Part shown: piece after piece, positions 29,119-36,029 of the stretch | How the letters are laid out: every line of letters starts with the position of its first letter | Position numbering within the stretch: position 1 is the first letter of the stretch | Assembly (NCBI GenBank): GCA_039881145.1 | Contig: JAYKKI010000061.1 | Location: forward strand, 10,080,001 to 10,144,000 | From: Druceiella hillmani | Lineage: Eukaryota > Arthropoda > Insecta > Lepidoptera > Hepialidae | Direction: 5' to 3' | DNA: 64,000 bases | Notes under the pieces: generated by a model | What the model saw: only the letters and a program-made list of their open reading frames with translations | What the model was told of the DNA's origin: nothing | The model's database searches: none | Position numbers and translations under genes: made by a program

Positions 29119-32100
29119 GATAGATATATAGATAGATATATATATATATATATATATATAAAAGAAATCAATTATCTATAGCCTATATATATGCTTCTAT
29201 GATATCAAAAACCAATTTAAATCCAAACTTATCAGCACTACAATGAAAACTAGTCTATAGAAAACATTAATAAGTTCGGTTTCCCTGTATGGGAGTGCAT
29301 TCTGGGTTTTGATGTGATGATATACACTCAACATATATGATGATACATCCCCAACAAAGAAAATTAATTTCTCAAAAATAGAAGGAAAACAACGAAGCCC
29401 ACTCACCAGATGGCTGTATATGGTTGAGAGAGACTTAAAACTTTTGGGAGTAAACCGACGGAGGGCTATAGCGTCGGATAGAGTCGGATGGAGAGACATC
29501 TTTGGCCTTCAACAAACTGTAATGCTTAAGAAGAAGAAGAAAAAGAAGAAGTGTGTTGTTTTATTTTAATATAATTAATACTTATTGGTCAACAATTTAT
29601 TAATAAAAAACCTGCCACATGACACATTTCAGAACTTTCTTGTTAGAGCTTAAAGTAGAAACTAAACAAGTCCTTACGATAATACTTCAATGATTTTGAT
29701 AAATAATAACATCGAGCGGTGTTCGATGTTATGATTTTGGGTTCAATATTAGTATTCTGTTATGTTGTAATTTTTTACAGATATCAACTCTTAAGATGAA
29801 AAAATATATATGAATATTAGAATCTATAAAATAGACGAATTCTACACTATGATATTCCTATATAAGCGTTTTAAAGGAGTAGCGTTAAGAGACAGGAAAA
29901 ATGAGATGATCCTCAGAGTGACTCTTACTAAGTTTTGCGGTCTATGCAGATTTATCGGTATTATATAGCCGTTATTTCCGAATGCGTAATGCGGGAGTTG
30001 AAGATTCAGAAAGTTACGTAATTACCATTCGTCTGCCAATTCATTACTCATACAAAATTCAGGCTTAGATATTTCATGGATATGCCTATTCAATATTTAA
30101 TCTCAGGTGAACTTAAAACGTTACTACGAAATCAAGCTAGTCGTACACTCAAACCTTTACCGGTGAGAAAAATTGTCTGAAAAGCATATTTCAAAACTAC
30201 GAGGGAGTCCCTGCCTTGTTTAAAGATACTGTGCCACTTATAAATCATGATTTCGTCCAGGTAAGAGTCCCCGTAAGCGAATCTCTTCCAGTATGGTTTG
30301 CACCACTTTGTTTTCGTGTTAAGGAACTTTATAACAGCGCAGTACTCGATCGCAGTACTCACTTTCTTCGGGATTGAGTCGACGATAGTTCAAAGACTAA
30401 TAGTCTAATTAAAACTTGCTATTTATACTAAAAGTCAATGAATTCATTACGGCTCATTATAGTACCCTCAGTAATGACCTAATTACTAATTCCGTAAACT
30501 TACAAACATACGACCTACAAATTTAACATCGGCTGTCCAGAGTCAAAGTGAAATTTTCATATTAAATAACAGCAAAAGAGAAAGTCTGATTTTGATCCGA
30601 GTGTCTTGTAAATATGTGATAATTTTTATTATGGCATCCAAAAATAATATCCAAAACGAATCAAAATATTTCTTGTTTTGTATTGTATATTCACAGATAT
30701 AAATAACCGCTCACCCAGTTATTATTCCATATTTCAAATGTAATGAATATTTTCACTTTTTATAATTTATTTAAATAAAATTGTTATGAGAAGAAAATAC
30801 CACGTAAATCATTTATTTCAACAAACAAAAAAATTATTGGGTATGATATTTATGATGTTCTGAATACCTGTATGTGGAATGCTCTGTCATTCTTACATTG
30901 CCGAAATTTACAGGTCATGGAGTCTAGTAAGCATGGTGGCACGACCTTGAAAATATATTTTTAAATTGTTTCATAAACGCTCGATAGGGATAAGCTCAAA
31001 CTGCTATTTGGCCATAGTAGTCTTCTTATACATTCCCAAGTATGCACGTTGCGACATGGGGGGGGGGGGCGGCGGGATCATTTTGCATTAAAATAATTTT
31101 TTCTAGGGCGCCTTTAAGTGCACCAATTCCTGTCCATTTGTAGATCACTAGCTTTCTGTATATTTCATAGGTAAATGCCATCTCACAGCCTTGTAGAACC
31201 TGGAGAAAATATTTTCATTGCGGCTAGAACAGATTTTAAAGCACATAAGTTTTTCTTCTTCCAACCTTCTTCTCACTGTTCATTTATTATCACACATATT
31301 TTACTTATAAAACCGGTTGTACCTCTCAAGAACTGTGGTGTATCTATTTCTTAACACATTTTTTGTATTAAATAGACCATCACAAAGTAATAGGCAACAT
31401 ACATAAAATATTTCATTCCTTTCGGATATTTTGAAAACCTAATGAAAGTTTTTTTATTAGTTGAGACCTTTAGATTAAGCTGCAAGGTATTTGGACAGGC
31501 GCCCATATTAAACTGACAGTCTCTTTTCTTGAAGAGAAATTGAAGCGAAATAAAACTTATTTGTAATAACCGGCAGACCACAAAAATTCGCATTTCCAGT
31601 TTTTACTTTTGCAATTCTTTTATCGTCTGAAAACCAAGTAGCCATACATTTGATATTATATCGATTCCTAAACCTTACACATAAATGAAACATTAAGCGG
31701 CAAACCGCGCTGATCTGTATTGTGGGTTAGCTGTATCAACGAAATTAGATAACGTCATCCGAAGTCAACATAAACTTGTCTCGTTATAATGATCTGAGGT
31801 AAATTTGTGATGGATAGTTATAATTTAATAGAAGTGAAGAGTCACGGATCAGTTGTATGTGTGGTAAAAATTACTACGATGAGACCTATGTGGAAGATAA
31901 AAATCGAAAACGAAACATAAATATGTGGAAATTTTCTAGTTGGATAAGTAGCCGAATTTCCAACCGAATCTATACGATAATAGAAATCCTATCCTATATT
32001 TTCAATGTTAGGAAACCTTTCTTGTTTTTCTACTTTAATGAGTATATTGCAAAAGTTTGTTATAATCCCGTTAAACAGAGAATAACTAAAAATAATTAAC

Positions 32101-34327
32101 TAAAAGTTAATAACTAAACATTTTTCAACATTTAAAGAAGTTTTCATTACTTAAATTTTAATAAAGCTGACAAATGCAAAATCTAAAAACAACATAAAGT
32201 GACAACTGCTCTTTATAAAACTGAGTACTTTTATTTTGTACAATTATTGTACCTGGTAACTTATTACATGTTACATACTATTGCCAAATAGAAAATTACT
32301 CACACCCGAAAAATCTATTATTTACAATAAATTATCATCACCTTAATGTACATATAATTAACTTTAACAAAATTTGAAACTTTGAATATTTAATTTACTT
32401 CAGTAAGTACTAATTTGAAAATAAACTGCGATAATTTCTTATAATCTTTCTTTTTTTTCACTAAACTTTTCTCGCTCATTTACACATTCATTTGTCAGGG
32501 TTATAATATTCCAAGGATTTGTGCCTTATTTTATTTTGTCGCTATAAAATATTCGAATTACTGGATATTAAAAAAATAACGACTTCGCTTCTAATATTTA
32601 TTACTTTTAAAATATTTCAGAAAATTCACAGCCCATTTGTCTGCCAATTTACAACACGTTGCAAAATATTCAATTGGAAGGGCAGGACGTTCACGTTGCC
32701 GGATGGGGTGTTACCGAACAAGGAAAAACCTCTGATGTGCTCCTGAAAGTTTCTATAAAAGTAATCCCTAACGATGACTGCATAAATAAATTTAATGAGT
32801 AAGTATGACTACATAATAACTGGTGCACCGTGGGTGGTTGAAATGTTGCTTTTTGTTTTTTCAATTCCAAATAAAATGAAATGTAGTAAAATATTAAGTA
32901 TTCCTTTTAACTTTTACATGTTTTTTTAATTTATAAATATTGAAAATTAAAAAAAAATTAAGTGAGTGCTAGCTAAGTTCTGCACAAATATAATAAAAAA
33001 CAACCAGATGTTTAAGCTTTAGCTTGGCAAGTTGTCACTGTACGTAAATTTTAAAAGTTGTATAAATTTGCCAAGCAAAAATTTAAATAATTAGCAGTTA
33101 TTCTAGAATTTTGTATGGGTTGAATATTTCTCAAATCAATAATTTTGCTGAGTAATTTCACCTTTTGGCAGAGGTGTATATGTAAAGGTGTAAAGGGGGA
33201 TACTAAAATGCCTAAAGTAGTGATATTGAAGCATGCAATACCTGTTTCAAATGGAAGGCCAAATTCGCGAAAAAAGAACATAAAGTACACTGCAATAGTT
33301 TTATAACTGGAAAGTAACTAACAAAAACCAAATCAATATAATACCATAAAACATATAATATATATTAGATAAAAATGGACTGAAAATATTTTGAATCCAT
33401 TTTGCTGTACTACAACATTCCGTGCATAATTTCAAATTTAAAGGAACAATTTTGAAGCAAATCTCCTTATTTCATACCTTAGATCTATTTTTTGATAAAT
33501 TTGTAAATTTTAAGTAATGAAAAAAATGCTCTATGTATTTTAATGGATAATACATTGACTGATATTGAATATATTTGGCGTTAATTTTATAGAGATTCAT
33601 TATTCACAATTAAATGTAACTTAAAGAATATGGACCCAAATATAATTTATTTTGACATCAGTCAATATTCACAATTAAATGAAACTACGTGATGTAGTAT
33701 TATTTCTGCTTTCTTTATTCATCGCGTAGTTTTATTTAATTGTGGACATTGACTGATATCAAAATAAACTATATTTGGGTCCATATTCTTTAAACGAGCA
33801 GATATTTGCATATAATTTATATGGGGTTATGAGGACGATGACAATTATATTAAGTCTAACCTACCTCTCTAGTTTTACCCGGAGAAAGAAGTTTTGGGTG
33901 TCGCTACGCACTTAAAGAATCATTTGTTAAGATTTAAATATTGCCAGATCAAACTTAAGAAATTACCTATAATAAATTACCGGTTTTTGGTTTGAGTTTG
34001 ACCTGGAACTTTAGCGCATATATAGATTTTCCGTTACTATAATTTTATAAAAAGCAATGAATAACAATTTTCAGGCACGATAAATTGTCAAATGCGACTT
34101 TACATATAAGTGACCACAAAATATGCGCCGGTGCAGATGGCAAGGACTCGTGCAATGGCGACTCCGGAGGACCACTAATTTATCAAGCACTCTATGATGG
34201 CAAGGTGCGCTACGTTCAATACGGCATAGTCAGCTACGGGACCAAGGTCTGTGGAGTGGGTACGCCTGGGGTTTACACGAAGATCACAAAATATTTAGAT
34301 TGGATTTTGGACAACATGAAGCCTTAA
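4892..34327 (+). CDS. Clip-domain trypsin-like serine protease, seven exons
   Basis: Joining 4892-4970, 22924-23093, 23698-23887, 25378-25553, 26379-26484, 32621-32798 and 34075-34327 gives 1152 nt, 383 residues plus stop, with every intron GT-AG and all phases consistent. Order of parts: signal peptide (about residues 1-25), clip domain ending QCGW...VCCP, linker, activation site SEER-IMGG, then an S1 protease domain. The triad is His in TAAHC, Asp in NDIGLIRL and Ser in GDSGGPL. Asp six residues before that Ser and Gly in SYG predict trypsin-like cleavage. The DC...CAPPVQDI loop matches easter/PPAF-type (CLIP-B) proteases. Such enzymes are secreted zymogens acting in Toll or prophenoloxidase cascades; the exact role here is inference. 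The clip region has one cysteine more than the usual six. N-glycosylation sequons include NCT, NDT and NAT. Introns 1 and 5 are loaded with transposon debris. Confidence 0.93.
4971..6423. other. Intron 1, first part, no element recognised
   Basis: AT-rich intronic DNA; no ORF with a domain or clear repeat was seen. Confidence 0.5.
6424..6490 (+). repeat. Dispersed repeat flanking the Penelope-like element
   Basis: A 65-bp unit beginning GAATATATTTGGCGTTAATT and ending in GAAACTACGTGATGTAG. Its first part recurs at 8706-8755 and 33562-33615, and its last part at 33662-33697. Confidence 0.75.
6501..7638 (+). mobile_element. Penelope-like element: RT plus GIY-YIG remnant
   Basis: The frame open from about 6485 encodes reverse transcriptase motifs in order: [15 protein letters not shown] (about 6615-6660), RYVDDIL (about 6742) and KLNFLDITI (about 6864). 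A GIY-YIG endonuclease start follows: SGIYKLKC...[10 protein letters not shown] (about 7354-7415). This RT plus GIY-YIG order is diagnostic of Penelope-like elements. The frame shifts by one base near 7470-7490, after which the alternative frame carries the rest of the nuclease ([10 protein letters not shown] to 7638). The N-terminal third of the usual protein is missing, so the copy is 5'-truncated and dead. It lies in the sense orientation in intron 1 of the protease gene. Confidence 0.88.
7639..8205. other. AT-rich stretch after the Penelope-like ORF
   Basis: It probably includes the element's 3' untranslated tail. No further coding signal was seen before the decayed ORF family beginning near 8206. 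Confidence 0.4.
8206..10160 (+). pseudogene. Decayed copy of a dispersed uncharacterised insect ORF family
   Basis: Several frames on the + strand together resemble one protein. Blocks, in order: [15 protein letters not shown]...CVTP (about 8250-8340); [18 protein letters not shown], then [19 protein letters not shown] and [14 protein letters not shown] (8833-9060); a [14 protein letters not shown] block (9083-9115); and [15 protein letters not shown]...[17 protein letters not shown] plus [11 protein letters not shown] (9800-10100). I recognise these as blocks of a multicopy arthropod family seen in many 'uncharacterized protein' entries, probably linked to transposable elements; its function is not known to me. 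At least four frameshifts or stops break it, and a short dispersed repeat is inserted at 8706-8755. The copy ends abruptly at the Copia fragment. Confidence 0.5.
8706..8755 (+). repeat. Second copy of the GGCGTTAATTTT repeat
   Basis: It matches 6424-6470 over about 45 bp with a few differences. It interrupts the decayed ORF family, so it arrived after that family inserted. Confidence 0.7.
10160..12485 (-). mobile_element. Truncated Ty1/Copia retrotransposon
   Basis: Read on the minus strand, gag starts [18 protein letters not shown] at 12485 and runs to about 11885. A one-base frameshift then leads to a zinc knuckle that has lost its first cysteine ([13 protein letters not shown]). Next come a protease motif IWCIDSE (canonical D-S-G changed to D-S-E, near 11735), a GAG-pre-integrase block WHERLGH...CEIC (about 11365-11255), and an integrase core broken by many stops down to about 10440. 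A basic-acidic linker (GDPEDEESE) follows near 10190. The RT and RNase H regions are absent because the element ends at about 10160, where it abuts the previous ORF family. Orientation is antisense to the protease gene. Confidence 0.88.
12486..12730 (-). mobile_element. Copia 5' leader with possible primer-binding site
   Basis: On the minus strand, upstream of gag, the string TTGGGCCCAGACAA (near 12696-12710) resembles the copia-type primer-binding site complementary to an internal part of initiator tRNA-Met. A 5' LTR would lie above about 12720, where a TATAAATACTTG string occurs on the minus strand near 12740. The LTR borders are not proven because the 3' LTR is absent. Confidence 0.35.
12731..16481. 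other. Intron 1, central AT-rich part
   Basis: Nothing supported: no domain in any frame and no clear terminal repeats. Fragments of old repeats are likely but cannot be identified by eye. Confidence 0.45.
16482..16632 (+). repeat. Degenerate TGTCTG/GTGTGT minisatellite
   Basis: About 150 bases of loosely repeated TGTCTGTATC-like units pass into GTGTGTGTGTCTGCGCGCGTG. An open frame over it (cysteine/valine-rich) is an artefact of the repeat. Confidence 0.85.
16633..18316. other. Intron 1 AT-rich stretch
   Basis: No gene seen. A slightly GC-richer patch at 17825-17945 gives a short open frame without recognisable homology. Confidence 0.45.
18317..18381. repeat. TA microsatellite
   Basis: TA dinucleotide run with one ACCTT interruption. 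Confidence 0.95.
18382..19464. other. Intron 1 AT-rich stretch
   Basis: No feature recognised. Confidence 0.45.
19465..19600 (+). mobile_element. Probable LINE 3' ORF tail fragment
   Basis: The + strand reads [10 protein letters not shown], a stop, then [16 protein letters not shown]. This resembles the 'RWTDDI..AG..WMR.AQDR..W' tail at the C-terminus of many insect non-LTR reverse transcriptases. It is short and degenerate, so the call is tentative. Confidence 0.4.
19719..19791. repeat. TA then GA microsatellite
   Basis: A TA run is followed by AGCGAGAGAGAGAGAG. Confidence 0.95.
20071..20402 (+). repeat. Imperfect tandem duplication, about 165 bp twice
   Basis: Copy 1 (20071-20232) and copy 2 (20233-20402) share the same order of blocks: AAACGATCGTGACGCTCA / AAACGAATGTCACGCTCA, TTGTACTGA, TTGATCTAA, TTCGGGCAAAGTCTC / TTTAGGCAGTCTC, TTTGAGAGGCTATTC / TTCGAGAGGTAATTT and TCTCTGCA. 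A short start of a third copy follows. Confidence 0.75.
20403..21733. other. Intron 1 AT-rich stretch
   Basis: No gene or repeat recognised. Confidence 0.45.
21734..21820. repeat. Near-perfect 40-bp hairpin
   Basis: Arms 21734-21773 and 21781-21820 match at 39 of 40 positions around the loop GCTCCTT. It could be a tiny palindromic element or, if transcribed within the intron, a pre-miRNA-like hairpin. Confidence 0.9.
21991..22046. repeat. TA/TG microsatellite
   Basis: A TA run passes into TGTGTGTGTG. The open frame on the minus strand across it is not a gene. Confidence 0.95.
22047..22923. other. Intron 1, last part
   Basis: AT-rich; the only signal is the T-run plus CAG acceptor of protease exon 2 at its end. 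Confidence 0.5.
22924..23093 (+). CDS. Clip protease exon 2: most of the clip domain
   Basis: A TTTTTTTTCAG acceptor and a GTGGGT donor bound a 170-nt exon, phase 1 in and phase 0 out. It encodes the cysteines NC, DDC, YEC, NTC and IQC. In six-cysteine clip domains the NTC position is normally not cysteine. Confidence 0.92.
23698..23887 (+). CDS. Clip protease exon 3: clip end, linker and activation site
   Basis: The exon starts with the clip-closing VCCP, continues through a basic linker to DCGR, then SEER-IMGG and EFPWMALL. Cleavage after Arg would free Ile as the new N-terminus. The upstream cysteine (DCG) is positioned to keep the clip tethered to the catalytic chain. It ends in phase 1 at GTTAGT. 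Confidence 0.93.
23888..25377. other. Intron 3 of the protease gene
   Basis: AT-rich. The minus-strand 98-residue frame (24108-24404) has no domain. A faint mariner-like flavour around 24880-25200 cannot be supported. Confidence 0.45.
25378..25553 (+). CDS. Clip protease exon 4: catalytic His and Ca-loop
   Basis: It encodes [18 protein letters not shown], with the catalytic His, and ends with the loop [15 protein letters not shown]. It is 176 nt, enters in phase 1 and leaves in phase 0 at GTTGAG. This is the reference exon for the two broken copies at 44.1 and 63.9 kb, which are two bases longer at the 5' end. Confidence 0.93.
25554..26378. other. Intron 4 of the protease gene
   Basis: No element recognised. 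Confidence 0.5.
26379..26484 (+). CDS. Clip protease exon 5: catalytic Asp
   Basis: A 106-nt exon with a TTTCAG acceptor and a GTAAGT donor. It encodes [10 protein letters not shown] and NDIGLIRL, the catalytic Asp segment. Confidence 0.92.
26485..27359. other. Intron 5, first part, with a small hairpin
   Basis: No gene. A perfect 17-bp inverted repeat (arms 27039-27055 and 27062-27078, loop ATATTA) is present. Confidence 0.6.
27360..29556 (+). mobile_element. Decayed APE-type non-LTR retrotransposon (LINE)
   Basis: The + strand shows, in order: an endonuclease C-terminal block, [15 protein letters not shown] and [13 protein letters not shown] (about 27460-27550); a linker [14 protein letters not shown] (about 27835-27870); and RT blocks [19 protein letters not shown] (28170-28226), [15 protein letters not shown] (28363-28410), [12 protein letters not shown] (28461-28497) and [11 protein letters not shown] (28560-28593). 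The catalytic FADD ([12 protein letters not shown]) is near 28815. C-terminal [15 protein letters not shown] residues occur near 29435, and the copy ends in a GAA-rich tail (29529-29552). Numerous stops and frameshifts, plus a TA microsatellite at 29057-29160, show it is dead. It is inserted in sense in intron 5 of the protease gene. Confidence 0.88.
29057..29160. repeat. TA/TAGA microsatellite inside the LINE
   Basis: A TA run with ATAGATAGATA interruptions; it expanded within the LINE 3' region. Confidence 0.95.
30132..30362 (-). mobile_element. Mariner-like transposase N-terminal fragment
   Basis: The minus strand encodes [10 protein letters not shown], then [24 protein letters not shown]. 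This matches the DNA-binding N-terminus of mariner-family transposases ('EYRAVIKFL..KG....YGDS.P....I..W...FKQGR'). No DDD catalytic part follows downstream (below 30132), so it is a fragment. Confidence 0.6.
30900..31290 (-). mobile_element. Tc1-like transposase remnant
   Basis: Reading the minus strand across frames gives [14 protein letters not shown] (about 31285-31245), a block ending IGALKGALE and then ILMQNDP (about 31130-31080), and FELIPIERL, stop, [14 protein letters not shown] (about 31000-30930). The last resembles 'PDLNPIE.LW..LK', the third catalytic region of Tc1 elements. A run of ten or more G/C bases at 31061-31078 interrupts it. No terminal repeats were identified. Confidence 0.55.
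31291..32620. other. Intron 5, last part
   Basis: No gene. The frame at 31857-32099 has no recognisable domain. Confidence 0.45.
32621..32798 (+). CDS. Clip protease exon 6: middle of catalytic domain
   Basis: It encodes PICLP, VAGWG and LLKV, conserved S1 protease blocks, ending in phase 2 at GTAAGT. It is reached across the 6.1 kb intron 5. Confidence 0.92.
32799..33561. other. Intron 6, first part
   Basis: No element recognised. Confidence 0.5.
33562..33615 (+). repeat. Third copy of the GGCGTTAATTTT repeat
   Basis: It matches the start of the repeats at 6424 and 8706 and lies directly before a foldback whose arm contains the other half of the 6424 unit. Confidence 0.7.
33621..33793. 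mobile_element. Foldback element with 74-bp arms
   Basis: Arms 33621-33694 and 33720-33793 are inverted repeats with 68 of 74 identical positions and a 25-nt loop. The inner arm ends share CACAATTAAATGAAAC and TACGTGATG with the repeat at 6424-6490. All six arm differences are transitions. The element is intronic (intron 6), so it would fold in the pre-mRNA. Confidence 0.85.
34075..34327 (+). CDS. Clip protease exon 7: catalytic Ser and C-terminus
   Basis: It encodes [20 protein letters not shown] with the catalytic Ser and the S1-pocket Asp, then IVSYG...[12 protein letters not shown] and a terminal WIL helix, and stops at 34325-34327. Confidence 0.95.
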
Positions 34328-34581
34328 ATCTTTTTCTAAAACTAAGAAGCATAAATAATGTTTTACTGATTTTAATACACTTATATGAACAGACGAAAAA
34401 TTAATAATTTGCATTATACATCAAATGACTTTGGATTTTTTTAACGTTTCTCACTTCAGAAATCTATCAGGTTTAAACCGATTTTTATATATCTTCTGGA
34501 CAGTTCTTGTAATTTTGTACTCAAATAGTTGAAAGGTTTATTTAATTACTGGTGGGGAAAATAGTTTAATGAGAAAGTAGC

Positions 34582-34587
34582 AATAAA
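34582..34587 (+). terminator. Possible poly(A) signal of the clip protease
   Basis: AATAAA occurs 255 nt after the stop codon. AT-rich DNA offers several similar strings, so this one is not proven. Confidence 0.3.
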
Positions 34588-34907
34588 AATTAAAATAAAA
34601 TATTCTTTGAACCGATATCAGTCCCAACAAGAAACTAAAAGGAAGTAAGGGAAAGTTATATTTACTTACGTTAATACTATTATATTTATTGTACCGATAC
34701 GCTCGTTTCAATAAGAAAATTCAATGATGGAAAATAATATTTTTAATTCAATTTAATTTCTTATCCTATCGTTTTATTCCGTTAGGTTACTATTTTTTTT
34801 TCACTTTGAGATTTAACAACAATCGTGTGTCGATGAATATTAACAAACAGGCATAGAAATATCCACAAGTATATTGTAACGAGCTTGTCCATCCTTAAAT
34901 GAAGTGT

Positions 34908-34910
<3 letters not shown>

Positions 34911-35002
<92 letters not shown>

Positions 35003-35024
35003 TTATACATGTATATATATATGT
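34911..35024. repeat. TA microsatellite
   Basis: Over 100 bases of TA with ACA/TGT interruptions. It generates overlapping isoleucine/tyrosine open frames on both strands that are not genes. Confidence 0.95.
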
Positions 35025-36029
35025 CTAGTAATAAACCAAATACAGACTTACGGCATAGTTTTTCCCAGTATTTTACGTATTTTAGCATAGTTTTCATTTC
35101 CCCTTGATGATGAAAACCAAATAAAAATAAACATACCGAAACATCCAAAAAAATTACTTTTGTTATGAAAACCTCACTCTCACCACAATCTCTTTTTATG
35201 TGCCATAATTGAAAAAAATATATATTATTGCAAAAAATTAAACTGATACCGGAAAGAAAAAGAAAATTTTTAATAGTAAAATAATAAAGCATGTTAAGGT
35301 TTTAAATGTATGATATAGAAACCTTACCTCAGCACTTAAAACGTCCACGATCGATTTTATTCCTTATTTACTTAAAATTCCTGACGTAATTAAATATTCT
35401 CTTGCACGAAACTGGATCATAGATTTTGATCCCCGCACGATAAAGAAATTATTGGTTAGAAATAGGTGTATAGGAATCCGAGCTACGTAGATGAATAAAA
35501 TTTTAATATATTTCTAACCACATATGTAAAAATAATTTTTTAAAGCTTAAAAGAGGACAAGGACTCTGTTTACAGATTATAAAATTGAATAAAACCCCAA
35601 ATATCCATTATTATCAAAAGAATGTTTAGAATAATAGGGAATTAGGCAAGAAAACGAACACTTATTATGTAACATAATTATGTATCCCATTTATATTTTT
35701 GACCGTAATGTATATATAGCACTTGCAATGAATAAACTCTGTTCGTATTGGATAATGTAAAAAAAATCACGCAATATACTTTCAACTATGCCGTCATTAT
35801 TAATAACCTGCACGCAGCTCACACAATGGATAACGACTAGTTGTTTTCTTAAGGCATTTTACAACGATAAAATTATAAATGCGATTAAAATGTTCTAATA
35901 TTCGAAATATTTAACATAAACTTAAACTAATGTGATCGGTAGGAGTCGGTCAATCCAATTTAGAAATAATTACAAATAATGAATTCATTATTTGTAATAC
36001 TACGAAATACGGCTGAAAGGTTTTTGATA
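35025..36029. other. Intergenic stretch with a perfect palindrome
   Basis: No gene seen. A perfect 30-bp palindrome centred on GAATTC occupies 35969-35998. Confidence 0.6.

Noticed and set aside
34840..35292. 150-residue minus-strand ORF and two overlapping + strand ORFs
   Set aside because: Most of the product is Tyr-Ile repeats from a TA microsatellite.
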